Assembly: GCA_937775295.1 (NCBI GenBank)
Contig: CALKBZ010000006.1
Location: forward strand, 62,001 to 126,000
Source of the DNA: an uncultured Opitutales bacterium
Lineage (GTDB): Bacteria > Verrucomicrobiota > Verrucomicrobiia > Opitutales > Coraliomargaritaceae
Length of the DNA: 64,000 nucleotides
Direction of reading: 5' to 3'
Shown piece after piece: positions 19,062 through 28,700 of this stretch; positions within the stretch are counted from its first letter, which is position 1; each line of letters begins with the position of its first letter. The translations under genes and the position numbers were made by a program. The notes under the pieces were generated by a model. The model ran no database searches. It worked only from the letters and a program-made list of their open reading frames with translations, and had not been told where the DNA came from.

Positions 19062-21386
19062 TTAAGTTTCAGTGGCCGGTGTTTGGCACTCTTCAACGGC
19101 TCGGCGCAGTCGGCGACGTAGGTGGGTGCGGCGGACTTGTTGATCGTTGTTTTTAATGGCCATGGCGTAGGCGTCTAAGGAACCGACTAGATAGACTTTT
19201 TGCCGCGCTCGTGTGATGCCAGTGTAGACCAGGTTACGCTGCAGGAGCATGAAGTGTTGTTTCAATAAGGGAATGATGACGATGGGGTATTCGCTGCCTT
19301 GGCTTTTGTGAATCGAAATGCAATAGGCGAGTTGAACTTCGGAGAGCTCGCCTTTGGTATATTCAATGATATCGCCGGTGAACTCGATGGTGATACTAGA
19401 GCTGTCGGCGGCAATGCTGCGGATGATGCCCATGTCACCATTGAAGACATTTTTGTCGTAGTTATTGCGGGTCTGGATAACTTTATCCCCGATGCGAAAG
19501 GTGCTATCGCTATAGAGAATTTCAGCGGGCAGCGGCTGGCGTGTTGTTTCGCGAAAATGGGTTTGTTTGGCGGGCGCGTAGTCGGGGTCGGAACGGAGTT
19601 TGGACTCGGCGGCGGATTTTGGGTTGAGGCATTCTTGGATCTCGGCGTTGAGCACGGTGATGCCACCAGTGCCGCGATGCATCGGCGACATGACCTGAAT
19701 ATCGCGCACGGCGTTTACTTTATGGTGTTTGGGGATGTAATCGCGGGCCAAATACAAAATCGCTTGAACGCACTGTTCTGGAGTGTCGGCTTCGATGAAG
19801 CTAAAGTCCTTACTGGCGTCGAGGTCGCGGAGGCTGCGGAAAGTTGATCCTGGATGGGATTCACCTTTAAGGATACCGTGAGCTGTGGTGACAATGCCGC
19901 TTTCTTTCCCTTGTCGGTAAATGGTATTGAGCCGAGTGACGGTGGCTGGCGGAGCGGCCATGAGATCGCCCAAGACATTTCCGGCGCCAACCGAAGGGAG
20001 CTGATCAGCGTCGCCTACCAGCAGCAGGTGCGCACTGCTTGGGACTGCTTGTAGCAGGCTGGCAGCGAGGCGGGTGTCGAGCATACTGGTTTCATCCAGG
20101 ATGAGTAAGTCGCAGGGTAGTGGGTTGTCCTCGTTGTAAGTGAAGGTACGCGAGGCGCCGTCGTATTTGAGTAGTCGATGGATCGTGCTTGCGGGCGCAC
20201 CGGAGGCCTCGGCCAAGCGTTGCGCAGCACGTCCCGTGGGCGAAGCGAGTAGGATTCGGGTGTGCTTGGCGCGGAGAATATCGACGACTGCGCGGAGGAT
20301 GGTGGTTTTGCCTGTGCCAGGGCCACCGGTGATGATGGAGACTTTTGAAGTAAGTGTTTTGCGCAGGGCCTCGGCCTGTTGATCAGCAAACTCGAAGCCA
20401 GCTTTCTGCTGTGCCCATGCGATCGCTGGCTCGATCTTGATTATAGGTAAAATCGATGCGGTACTGTCGATTCGAGCGATGGCTTCGGCGATGCGTTTTT
20501 CTGCGCTGGCGGTGGTGGGCATCTGACAGGCGGGGCCGATATATTCATTCTTTTCATCGAAGGCCTTAATTGAAAGTAGTTTCTTGGCGTCGTTGAGCGC
20601 ATGAATGCGGCGCTGAATATCGACGGGATCGACGCCGAGCAGTTTGGTGGCATATTCGAGGATCATTTGCTCGGTGCCCAGTGTGTGCCCCTCGTCTTCA
20701 AGGGTACGCATGGTATGGAGGATGCCGGCGTCGATGCGTTCTTTGCAATTAGTCGGAAAGCCGAGGTTGAGGGCTATTTTATCCGCGGTTTTGAAGCCAA
20801 TACGCTCGATATCTTCGGCGAGCCGGTAGGGCTCGTCTTGTAGGATTCGCTTGGCACCGCTGCCGTATTTTTTGACGAGGCGCACGCATTGGGATGGGGT
20901 GACGCCATAGGTCTGCAGAAACATCATCACATCGCGCACCGCACTTTGATCGTCCCACGCCGCCTTAATAGATTTGGCGCGTGTTTTGCCGATGCCAGGA
21001 ATTTCGTGAAGTCGGCCAGAGTTTTCGCTAATGATCTTCAGGGTGTCGGCTCCAAAGTGGTCGACAATTTTTTTAGCATAGGATTTGCCGATGCCATGAA
21101 TTAGGCCGCTGCCGAGGTACTTGCGGATGCCGTGCACGGAGGCTGGAAGCTGGGACTTGAAGCTGCCGACTTTAAACTGATCGCCGTGCGTGCTGTGACG
21201 AGTCCATTGGCCGTTGAGCTTAAGCGTCTCACCGCATTGTACACCCGGGAGGGGACCGAGAATGGTAACGGGGCGCTTGCCGTCGGCAACGCTGACCTCA
21301 GCCACGCAATAGGCATTCTCTTCGTTGAAGAAAATGATCCGTTCGAGGACGCCTGTGATGGATTCGTTTGAGTGGTTCTCTGCCAT
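19062..21386 (-). CDS. recD2: RecD2-type ATP-dependent DNA helicase
   Basis: A superfamily 1B 5'-3' DNA helicase of the RecD2 class, which acts without RecBC in DNA repair. From the chosen ATG at 21386 it has 774 residues; the frame is open to an ATG at 21452, but MAENHSNESITG is the better start. The N-terminal OB-like part is followed by helix-hairpin-helix motifs (HEIPGIGKTRAKSIK), the Walker A GGPGTGKTT near residue 355, the DEAD-like LLILDETSMLD, and the C-terminal UvrD-like motif VQLAYCISIHKSQGSEY with ITRARQKVYLVG. It lies 165 bp upstream of uvrA on the same strand. Confidence 0.95.
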   Translation of the reverse strand: MAENHSNESITGVLERIIFFNEENAYCVAEVSVADGKRPVTILGPLPGVQCGETLKLNGQWTRHSTHGDQFKVGSFKSQLPASVHGIRKYLGSGLIHGIGKSYAKKIVDHFGADTLKIISENSGRLHEIPGIGKTRAKSIKAAWDDQSAVRDVMMFLQTYGVTPSQCVRLVKKYGSGAKRILQDEPYRLAEDIERIGFKTADKIALNLGFPTNCKERIDAGILHTMRTLEDEGHTLGTEQMILEYATKLLGVDPVDIQRRIHALNDAKKLLSIKAFDEKNEYIGPACQMPTTASAEKRIAEAIARIDSTASILPIIKIEPAIAWAQQKAGFEFADQQAEALRKTLTSKVSIITGGPGTGKTTILRAVVDILRAKHTRILLASPTGRAAQRLAEASGAPASTIHRLLKYDGASRTFTYNEDNPLPCDLLILDETSMLDTRLAASLLQAVPSSAHLLLVGDADQLPSVGAGNVLGDLMAAPPATVTRLNTIYRQGKESGIVTTAHGILKGESHPGSTFRSLRDLDASKDFSFIEADTPEQCVQAILYLARDYIPKHHKVNAVRDIQVMSPMHRGTGGITVLNAEIQECLNPKSAAESKLRSDPDYAPAKQTHFRETTRQPLPAEILYSDSTFRIGDKVIQTRNNYDKNVFNGDMGIIRSIAADSSSITIEFTGDIIEYTKGELSEVQLAYCISIHKSQGSEYPIVIIPLLKQHFMLLQRNLVYTGITRARQKVYLVGSLDAYAMAIKNNDQQVRRTHLRRRLRRAVEECQTPATET

Positions 21387-21851
21387 GGTTGCGGGCTTTT
21401 TAATAGACCTACAGAAGCGAGACGTAAGGTCAATGCGTGTATGACTTCTCACGCAAAATCGATCGCCGAGTGTGAGTGCTTTTAAAATCAGCAGGTGGTT
21501 TTTATTGCGAGAGACTCACGAGGTGTGCTGGCGGTGATCAGAGGGTAGGCCCCGCAGGGTCTTACTCAGCATCAATGGTAAAGATTAGAGGGTCGAAATG
21601 CTCGTCGAAGATCGCATCGATTCCGGCTAAAATGAGGGGTGCCTGTGAGACTTGAGCATTCTAAATAAAAAGGTCGCGAGCAGCCGCGACCACTACCGCG
21701 CATTTATCCTATAATCCTCGGCTTGCTGTCGCGACTGCTGCCGCACCGCCGATTTCTTTAGGTTCGATTGTAACCGCTGCTACATTTAAGAGGATGCCGT
21801 TGAAGATCTGCAGTTGATTTCCTCTCAGTTCCAAATACCTTACCAACTGTG
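21387..21851. other. Intergenic stretch with orphan minus-strand reading frames
   Basis: No gene can be supported here. On the minus strand a frame without a standard ATG ends at about 21707 with the coding-like tail TIEPKEIGGAAAVATASRGL, and its stop is followed within 20 bp by the hairpin at 21667-21691. A second short open stretch (LILAGIDAIFDEHFDPLIF) lies near 21565-21660. These may be the 3' remains of a lost gene; I do not recognise the family. Confidence 0.4.
21667..21691 (-). terminator. Minus-strand rho-independent terminator candidate
   Basis: The stem GGTCGCG/CGCGACC (21672-21678, 21685-21691) has a six-base loop and, read on the minus strand, is followed by T5. It has no intact minus-strand gene upstream, only the orphan frame described for this interval. 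Confidence 0.65.
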
Positions 21852-22241
21852 ATGTTAAAAATCGTTCAACTCGTGATGGCCTGTTCCATCTTTAACCCGT
21901 TCTGCTGTTGCACAGCAGGGGTGTTGAGTTCGGGCGATGTGGACACGGCACATAATTGCTGCCAGTCGCAATCCGCTGGTGTGCCTGCAGAGGGTGATGC
22001 AAGCCAAGAGCATGATATGGCCGAATGCCCACATGCTGCGTTAAAGGATTACGATGTGGCGAATCTTAAGGATGTAACTGCTGCGCATGGCAATGGCACG
22101 CTGTTGCCTGCACTGCTGATCGTGTTTGATTGGTTTGCTTTTGAGGCAGCAATTTCAACTAAGATGTCTTTGCGCGAAACCACCATTTCGCAGGCACCGC
22201 CGCGATCGTTGGCACAGGTTTATTGTGTCTATAGGGTCTGA
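21852..22241 (+). CDS. Small Cys-rich exported protein upstream of the metal-efflux operon
   Basis: A 129-residue protein starting at ATG 21852 (a GTG lies directly before it). The N-terminus has a hydrophobic signal-like segment leading into a cysteine cluster (FNPFCCCTAG), followed by NCCQ, a His/Cys-bearing patch (EHDMAECPHAA), and a second hydrophobic stretch (LLPALLIVFDWFAFEA). I do not recognise a family with certainty. It resembles the small Cys/His-rich proteins, such as DUF2946 types, that often precede copper efflux genes. Its position 260 bp upstream of the CusC-like gene suggests a periplasmic or membrane metal-binding role, which is inference. Confidence 0.65.
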   Translation: MLKIVQLVMACSIFNPFCCCTAGVLSSGDVDTAHNCCQSQSAGVPAEGDASQEHDMAECPHAALKDYDVANLKDVTAAHGNGTLLPALLIVFDWFAFEAAISTKMSLRETTISQAPPRSLAQVYCVYRV

Positions 22242-22308
22242 TTGATACCTATTTTGTGTGGACGCAGGGCGTCGCATTGAGTGCTGGGATCGTGATCCGC
22301 AGGCTTAA

Positions 22309-22336
22309 TTGACACATCGGTTAACCGTTTTATGGC
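22309..22336 (+). promoter_or_regulatory. Candidate promoter with embedded palindrome upstream of the efflux operon
   Basis: TTGACA (22309-22314) and TATGGC (22331-22336) are 16 bp apart, and the spacer holds the perfect palindrome CGGTTAACCG (22318-22327). It lies 165 bp before the CusC-like start. An operator between -35 and -10 is typical of metal-responsive MerR-type control, but no such regulator gene is present in the window and the -10 is weak. Confidence 0.35.
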
Positions 22337-22500
22337 GTTAGCTATCTGCAAGTATTTTGCAATGCTCTCAAAGTCGAAAAAATTGCTGAAGAGTCAGGTC
22401 CAGTGATGCGATGGTGCATCGGGGATTTATTAAACAACTACGATTTTAAAAAAAATGAGGGTTTTCAGAATTACCTTCGTTACAGATTAGGAAAATTATC

Positions 22501-23820
22501 ATGACATTTAAGATTCATATTTTAGTGCGGTGTGTCGGAGGGCTAGGTCTTCTACTGTCATCCGCTGCCATTCTCATTGGGAAAGATACTGCCCAGTTTC
22601 AAGGACGTTCGCTGAAGGACTATTTGCATCAGGCGCAACTTGCTAACCCGCAACTGAAGGCTTACAAACAGCACTATAATGCCGCATTAAGTCGTATTCC
22701 GCAGGTCACTGCGTTGCCAGACCCCATGTTGCAAGTGACTAGCTTTGTTGAGTCGGTGCAGACGCGCACTGGGCCACAGGAAAATGTTATTATGCTGAGT
22801 CAACGTATTCCGTGGTTTGGTAAGTTGCGCAGCCGAGGGAATGTCGCTTCCGCAGAGGCGGAGGCGCTTTGGTATGCCTATCAGAATCAGCAGCTGATGA
22901 TTGCCCGTATGGTTTCTCTTGAATTCTACGAATATGGCTACACTGAGGAGGCGATTCGACTGACTAAAGAGAATCGTGATTTATTAAGCGACCTAGAGCC
23001 GATCGTGGAGGAGAAGGTACGTTCCGGTGGTGAGATCAATGCCTTGCTTCGCCTTAAAGTCGAAATCGGTAAGGTCGATGATCGCGTTAAATCGCTCACG
23101 CAAAAACGCGTTGCTCAGTCAGCCAAATTGAGTGAGCTACTTGCACTGCCGGAAAGCACATTATTGGCATGGCCAACATGGGGAGTCCCCGAGCCAGTTT
23201 TTTTGAATGGCCCAGCATTGATTCAAGCCGTTCGTGCAAATAACCCAGAGCTACAGATGCTAAGTCGTAAATTGACCAGCGCAGAAGCGCGCCGGGAAAT
23301 AGCAAGATTGGAAAGCTATCCAGACATTACCTTTGGTATCAATTACATCCAGGTGGGGAATCCTGAGGTGATGAAAGATACCCCTGATGCAGGCCAAGAC
23401 CCTTGGGGGGTAACGGTCGCTGTGAATATCCCTATTTGGTTTGATAAATACGATGCGGCTAAGGCCGAAGCACTTGCCAGCAAGCGTGCAACTGAGAATG
23501 AATACGAGAATCGCTTCAACGCACTGCGTGCCGAATTGAGCGCGAGTGTCGCTCTACTCAATGACGCCAATCGGCGACTCAAGCTCTACGGCGAAGAGCT
23601 GCTGGGACTGGCCGAGCAAGTGGTGGAAAATACACGAAGCAGCTACGAAAGTGGCCGCACTGGCATCCTTGAAGTGATCGACAGCAAGCGCTCCTTGCTT
23701 GACCTACAACTGCTCTACTGGCGCGCCGCTTCAGACGCATCGCAGCAACGAATTGTCATTCAAGCCTTAGCTAATCAACCCATCCACGAAAGCTTTAACG
23801 CTGCCAACGAACATGAATAA
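22501..23820 (+). CDS. TolC/CusC family outer-membrane efflux protein
   Basis: A 439-residue outer-membrane channel of a tripartite heavy-metal efflux pump. It has a signal segment (residues 1-27), then two OEP repeats of long coiled-coil helices, seen as heptad-like stretches around NRDLLSDLEPIVEEKVRSG and, in the second half, NTRSSYESGRTGILEVIDSKRS. The start ATG 22501 has AGGAAA eight bases upstream. The stop overlaps the adaptor gene by 8 bp, so the two are probably translationally coupled. Assignment to the Cus branch comes from its two downstream partners. Confidence 0.92.
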   Translation: MTFKIHILVRCVGGLGLLLSSAAILIGKDTAQFQGRSLKDYLHQAQLANPQLKAYKQHYNAALSRIPQVTALPDPMLQVTSFVESVQTRTGPQENVIMLSQRIPWFGKLRSRGNVASAEAEALWYAYQNQQLMIARMVSLEFYEYGYTEEAIRLTKENRDLLSDLEPIVEEKVRSGGEINALLRLKVEIGKVDDRVKSLTQKRVAQSAKLSELLALPESTLLAWPTWGVPEPVFLNGPALIQAVRANNPELQMLSRKLTSAEARREIARLESYPDITFGINYIQVGNPEVMKDTPDAGQDPWGVTVAVNIPIWFDKYDAAKAEALASKRATENEYENRFNALRAELSASVALLNDANRRLKLYGEELLGLAEQVVENTRSSYESGRTGILEVIDSKRSLLDLQLLYWRAASDASQQRIVIQALANQPIHESFNAANEHE

Positions 23821-25729
23821 TAAACTAATATACTTGATTGGCGGCACTGCGGTCGCCGCACTCGTTCTTGGTGTTGCAATCGGGCGCATTACACAGTCCA
23901 ACCCAGACAGTCACAACCACGCAGCCGAAGAGTCCGCATCGACTGATGGCGCGGCTGATCAGCCGACGACTTGGATTTGCTCGATGCACCCGCAGATTCA
24001 GGCACCAGAACTAGGTGACTGCCCGATTTGCGGGATGGATCTGATCCCGCTGATGAATGATTCGGGTGCGGATGACGGGCCGCGCACGATGAGTATGAGC
24101 GAGAGTTCACGGGCGCTTGCCGATATTCAAACGACGCTAGTGCTACAAGACTACCCGGAAGCACAAGTGCGGCTCATCGGAAAGCTCGATTATGATGAAA
24201 CGCTTGAGAAGTCGTTGACCGCTCGTTTTGCGGCTCGAATAGATGAACTCTTTGTTAATTTTACGGGGATCCGTGTTAAAGCAGGGGAGCACTTGGCGAA
24301 GGTCTATAGTCCCGAGCTCTTATCTGCTCAGCGCGAATTGTTGACGGCGTATCGTGCCAATCCTGAGAGTTCGATTACACGTGCGGCAAAGGAAAAGCTG
24401 CGCTTGTGGGATCTACTTCCTGAGCAGATTGATGCGATCATTGAGAGTGGTAACGCAAAAGATTACTTCGTACTCAAGGCTCCAATCGGAGGTGTGGTTG
24501 TGAGGAAGAATGTGAAGGAGGGGGACTACGTGAAAACTGGTACCGTCCTTTTTCGCATTGTTGATCTGAGTGAGTTGTGGCTCTTTCTAGATGCCTACGA
24601 GTCCGATCTTGCCTGGTTACGTTTCGGGCAGGATGTTGCTTTTTCCGTCGCAGCGATGCCGGGGGAGAGTTTTCATGGAAAGATTGCATTCATCGACCCT
24701 GAGGTGAATCGCAAGACGCGCACGGTGCCGATTCGTGTGGACGTGCCGAATCCGGATGGCTTACTGAAGCCTGGTATGTTTGTTCGTGCTGTGGTGGCTT
24801 CGCGACTGGCGGAACACGGCAAAGTCTATGCACCTGAATTTGCAGGCCAGTGGATTAGTCCGATGCATCCCGAGATTATTAAAGACGGCCCCGGGGAATG
24901 TGATGTTTGCGGGATGGATCTCGTGCCCGCAAGGGAGCTTGGTTATGTGGACAATACCGCAGGGACGGCTCCGCTGATTATCCCCACTTCGGCGGTTCTT
25001 CGCACCGGGAAACGAGCCGTTGTCTATGTCGAAAAGACGGATGCAGAACGGCCCACATTCGAAGGCCGGGAAATCGTGCTCGGTCCGCGCGCGGGAGAAT
25101 ACTATCTGGTCACTGCGGGGCTAGCTGCGGGCGAACGTGTCGTGACTCACGGAGCGTTCAAAATCGATAGTGCCCTGCAGATTCAAGCTAAGCCGAGTAT
25201 GATGAATCCGCAAGGCGGCGGGGCGACTCCTAGCCATAATCACGGTGGAGAAATCGCTACCGTTGATCCCCATGCGGGTCACGTCATGGCTGCGAGGCTT
25301 GAGAGTTCGACAGAGCAAGCGGTGCAACTGATGGAGCCGTATCTAGCGATGCAATCGGCACTTGCCTCTGACGATTTGGACGCCGCCAAAGCGCAAGCTA
25401 AAGCGATGATGGCGACCACCGGGCATTCCGGCGCCTTGCCTGAATTATTACATACGATGCTCGCTGCCGACTCGCTTGATGCGATGCGCAAGCCGCATTT
25501 TGAGACGCTCTCGAATGCGCTTATTGCAGCGATCAAAGCCAACTCGAATGCCATCGAAGGTGATCTATACTTGATGAATTGTCCCATGGTGTATGGCGAC
25601 CGCGGGGCCGACTGGCTGCAAGACAACGACCAACTCCTGAACCCATATTTCGGTGCGATGATGCTCAAGTGTGGAGATCTTAAGGAAACCATCAGTTCAA
25701 CAGAAACGGACCATAGCGAACATGAGTAA
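23813..25729 (+). CDS. CusB-type RND efflux adaptor with two heavy-metal-binding domains and a DUF3347 tail
   Basis: A 638-residue periplasmic membrane-fusion protein. After an N-terminal anchor (residues 6-26) comes a heavy-metal-binding domain with CSMHP and CPICGMDLIPL (residues 56-80). Then follow the hairpin and lipoyl domains (PIGGVVVRKNVKEGDYV), the beta barrel, a second metal-binding domain (SPMHP and CDVCGMDLVPA, from about residue 346), and a C-terminal DUF3347 domain (about 500-630) with MNCPMVYGDRGADWL and NPYFGAMMLKCG. Cus adaptors hand Cu(I)/Ag(I) to the pump; having three separate metal-binding modules is more than the classic CusB. It overlaps its neighbours by 8 bp on each side. 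Confidence 0.93.
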   Translation: MNNKLIYLIGGTAVAALVLGVAIGRITQSNPDSHNHAAEESASTDGAADQPTTWICSMHPQIQAPELGDCPICGMDLIPLMNDSGADDGPRTMSMSESSRALADIQTTLVLQDYPEAQVRLIGKLDYDETLEKSLTARFAARIDELFVNFTGIRVKAGEHLAKVYSPELLSAQRELLTAYRANPESSITRAAKEKLRLWDLLPEQIDAIIESGNAKDYFVLKAPIGGVVVRKNVKEGDYVKTGTVLFRIVDLSELWLFLDAYESDLAWLRFGQDVAFSVAAMPGESFHGKIAFIDPEVNRKTRTVPIRVDVPNPDGLLKPGMFVRAVVASRLAEHGKVYAPEFAGQWISPMHPEIIKDGPGECDVCGMDLVPARELGYVDNTAGTAPLIIPTSAVLRTGKRAVVYVEKTDAERPTFEGREIVLGPRAGEYYLVTAGLAAGERVVTHGAFKIDSALQIQAKPSMMNPQGGGATPSHNHGGEIATVDPHAGHVMAARLESSTEQAVQLMEPYLAMQSALASDDLDAAKAQAKAMMATTGHSGALPELLHTMLAADSLDAMRKPHFETLSNALIAAIKANSNAIEGDLYLMNCPMVYGDRGADWLQDNDQLLNPYFGAMMLKCGDLKETISSTETDHSEHE

Positions 25730-28700
25730 TAATTCATTTAATCCAATCAACAGCTTGATCCGCTTTTGTCTCGAGAATAAGCTCGTAGTGGTTCTCTTCA
25801 CTACGGTTCTGATTCTATGGGGGCTGATGGTTGCGCCGTTTGATTGGGAGTTTAAAAACCTGCCGCGTGATCCGGTACCAGTGGATGCGATTCCGGACAT
25901 TGGTGAAAATCAACAGATTGTGTTCACCGAATGGATGGGGCGATCACCGCAAGACATTGAGGATCAGATCACGTATCCGCTGACTACGGCCTTGTTGGGC
26001 TTACCACAGGTCAAGACGGTACGCAGCTACTCGATGTTCGGCTTCTCTTCGATCTACATTATCTTCAAGGAAGAGGCTGAGTTTTATTGGACGCGTAGCC
26101 GTATCCTTGAGAAACTAAATAGCTTGTCGATCGGCACACTGCCAGAGGGCGTTTCGCCTAAACTAGGACCGGATGCGACCGGCCTCGGACAGGTTTTCTG
26201 GTATACGCTAGAGGGGATGGATGCCGACGGTCAGCCGACTGGCGGTTGGGATCTAGATGAGATTCGAAGTGCGCAAGATTGGTATGTGCGCTATGCGCTA
26301 CAAGGCGTCGATGGGGTGGCCGAAGTCGCTTCGATTGGTGGCTACGTCAAAGAGTATCAAGTCGATGTCGATCCTGCTGCGTTGCGAGCGTATGGCATTG
26401 CTCTGCACGAAGTGTTCGATGCGGTGCGTGGTAGTAATCGCGATGTCGGTGCCCGCACGATTGAGATTAACCGCGTGGAGTATGTTATCCGTGGGCTAGG
26501 GTTTATTAAGAGTCTGGATGACTTGCGAAAGACAGTGATCACGCAGCGGGATAATGTGCCAATTACGCTTGAGCAGATTGCAGTGATTCAGTTTGGCCCC
26601 GCACTGCGTCGCGGGGCGCTAGATAAAGCGGGTGCGGAGGCTGTTGGTGGTGTCGTAGTCACACGCTATGGTGAAAATCCGCTGGCTGTGATTCAGCGAG
26701 TAAAGACTAAGATCGCTGAGATCGAATCTGGTATGCCGAAGAAGACCTTGGAGGACGGCACTGTCAGTCAGCTCAAGCTGGTGCCTTTTTATGATCGCAC
26801 TGGATTGATTCGAGAAACCCTGGGGACGCTAGAAGACGCGGTGCGTCAGCAAATTCTAGTGACGATTATTGTTGTTGTGGTGATGCTGTTACATTTGCGC
26901 AGTGCGTCGCTGATCTCTGGTGTGCTGCCGCTTTCAGTGTTGTTTGCCTTTGTCGCGATGAAGTTGTTCGGAGTGGATGCCAACGTCGTGGCACTTTCGG
27001 GGATCGCCATCGCGATAGGCACCATCGTGGACATGGGCGTTGTGTTGATCGAAAATATCTTGAAGCATTTGGACGAAGCATCAGGGGAGGAGGATCGACT
27101 CGAAGTCGTTTACCGCGCCTGCACTGAAGTGAGTGGGGCGGTGGTGACGGCTGTGTTGACGACTGTTGTCAGTTTCTTGCCTATTCTTACGATGGAAGCG
27201 GCGGAGGGTAAGTTATTTCAGCCGTTGGCATACACTAAGACCTTTGCGTTGATTGGCTCGATTGTAGTCGTTCTGACGGTGGTCCCGTCTTTAGCGCATT
27301 GGTTTTTAGCCACGAAGAGGCAGCAAAGAACACAAAAAAAAGCGACAGAAACAGGATCGATTGGAAAAGCGTTTCGTTTCTTTTTGTGCCTGTTTGTGGC
27401 CTTAATGACATCAGTGTTTTTAGCAAATGATTGGCAGCCATTCGGGCCAGAGCGTGACTTTTCGAATCTTAGTTTTGTGGTGTTTCTAATTGGTGGCCTG
27501 CTGGGCGGTGTGCATTTGTTTATCAAATACTATGCGTGGATGCTGGCTTATTTGCTGCGAGTGAAATTGGTGTTTTTAAGCCTGTGCAGTCTGTTTGTAC
27601 TATTCGGCTTGATGGTCTGGCTGGGGGTCGGGTCGCTCACTGGTTGGATGCCGCAGTTCGTTAAAGCTTCGAAGCCTTATGTAGCGATGAATCATGCTGT
27701 GCCTGGTTTGGGCAAGGAATTTATGCCTTCTTTGGATGAAGGCTCTTTTTTGTTTATGCCGAGCACCATGCCGCATGCTTCGATTGGGGAAGTGATGGAT
27801 GTGATGCGTAAGCAAGATATGGCGATTAATGCCATCCCTGAGGTGGAGTTGGCGGTGGGTAAACTAGGTCGTGTGGAGAGTCCGCTCGATCCCGCGCCGA
27901 TCTCAATGATTGAAACCATCATCAGCTATAAGTCGGAATACATTACCGATGCAGACGGGCATGAGTTGACCTTTGCCTATGACCGAGATAAAAGAGCCTT
28001 CGTTCGCGATGCCGTTGGCGAGTTGATTGCCGACGAAGATGGACGACCTTTCCGGCAGTGGCGCGATGAGATTAAAACCCCCGATGATATTTGGGATAGC
28101 ATTATTGCAGCAGCGGCGATCCCCGGTACGACATCGGCTCCGAAGCTGCAACCGATTGCCACGCGATTGGTGATGCTGCAAAGTGGGATGCGTGCACCGA
28201 TGGGATTGAAGGTCTATGGCCCTGACTTGGAAACCTTAGACGCGGTCGCGTTGGATTTTGAAGTGCTGCTCAAGCAAGTGCCGTCAATTAAGTCAGGGGC
28301 GGTGTTGGCTGACCGTATTGTGGGGAAGCCGTACCTTGAAATCGATATTGATCGGGATGCGATTGCGCGGCACGGCATTAAAATTTCGATGGTGCAGGAC
28401 GTGATTGAAGTGGCCATCGGAGGTAAGCCCGTCACCCAGACCGTGGAAGGGCGTGAGCGCTATACGGTGCGGGTGCGCTACATGCGTGAGCTGCGTGATT
28501 CGATTGAATCGATTGAGGGGGTCTTAGTTGCGTCGCCGCAGGGCACGCAAATTCCACTGCGCGAGTTGGCCACAATCAATTACGTGCGCGGGCCGCAGAT
28601 GATTAAGAGTGAGGATACCTTTCTTGTGGGGTATGTGATCTTTGACAAGCGCGATGGATACGCCGAAGTCGAAGTGGTGGAGCAGGCACAGGCATTCATA

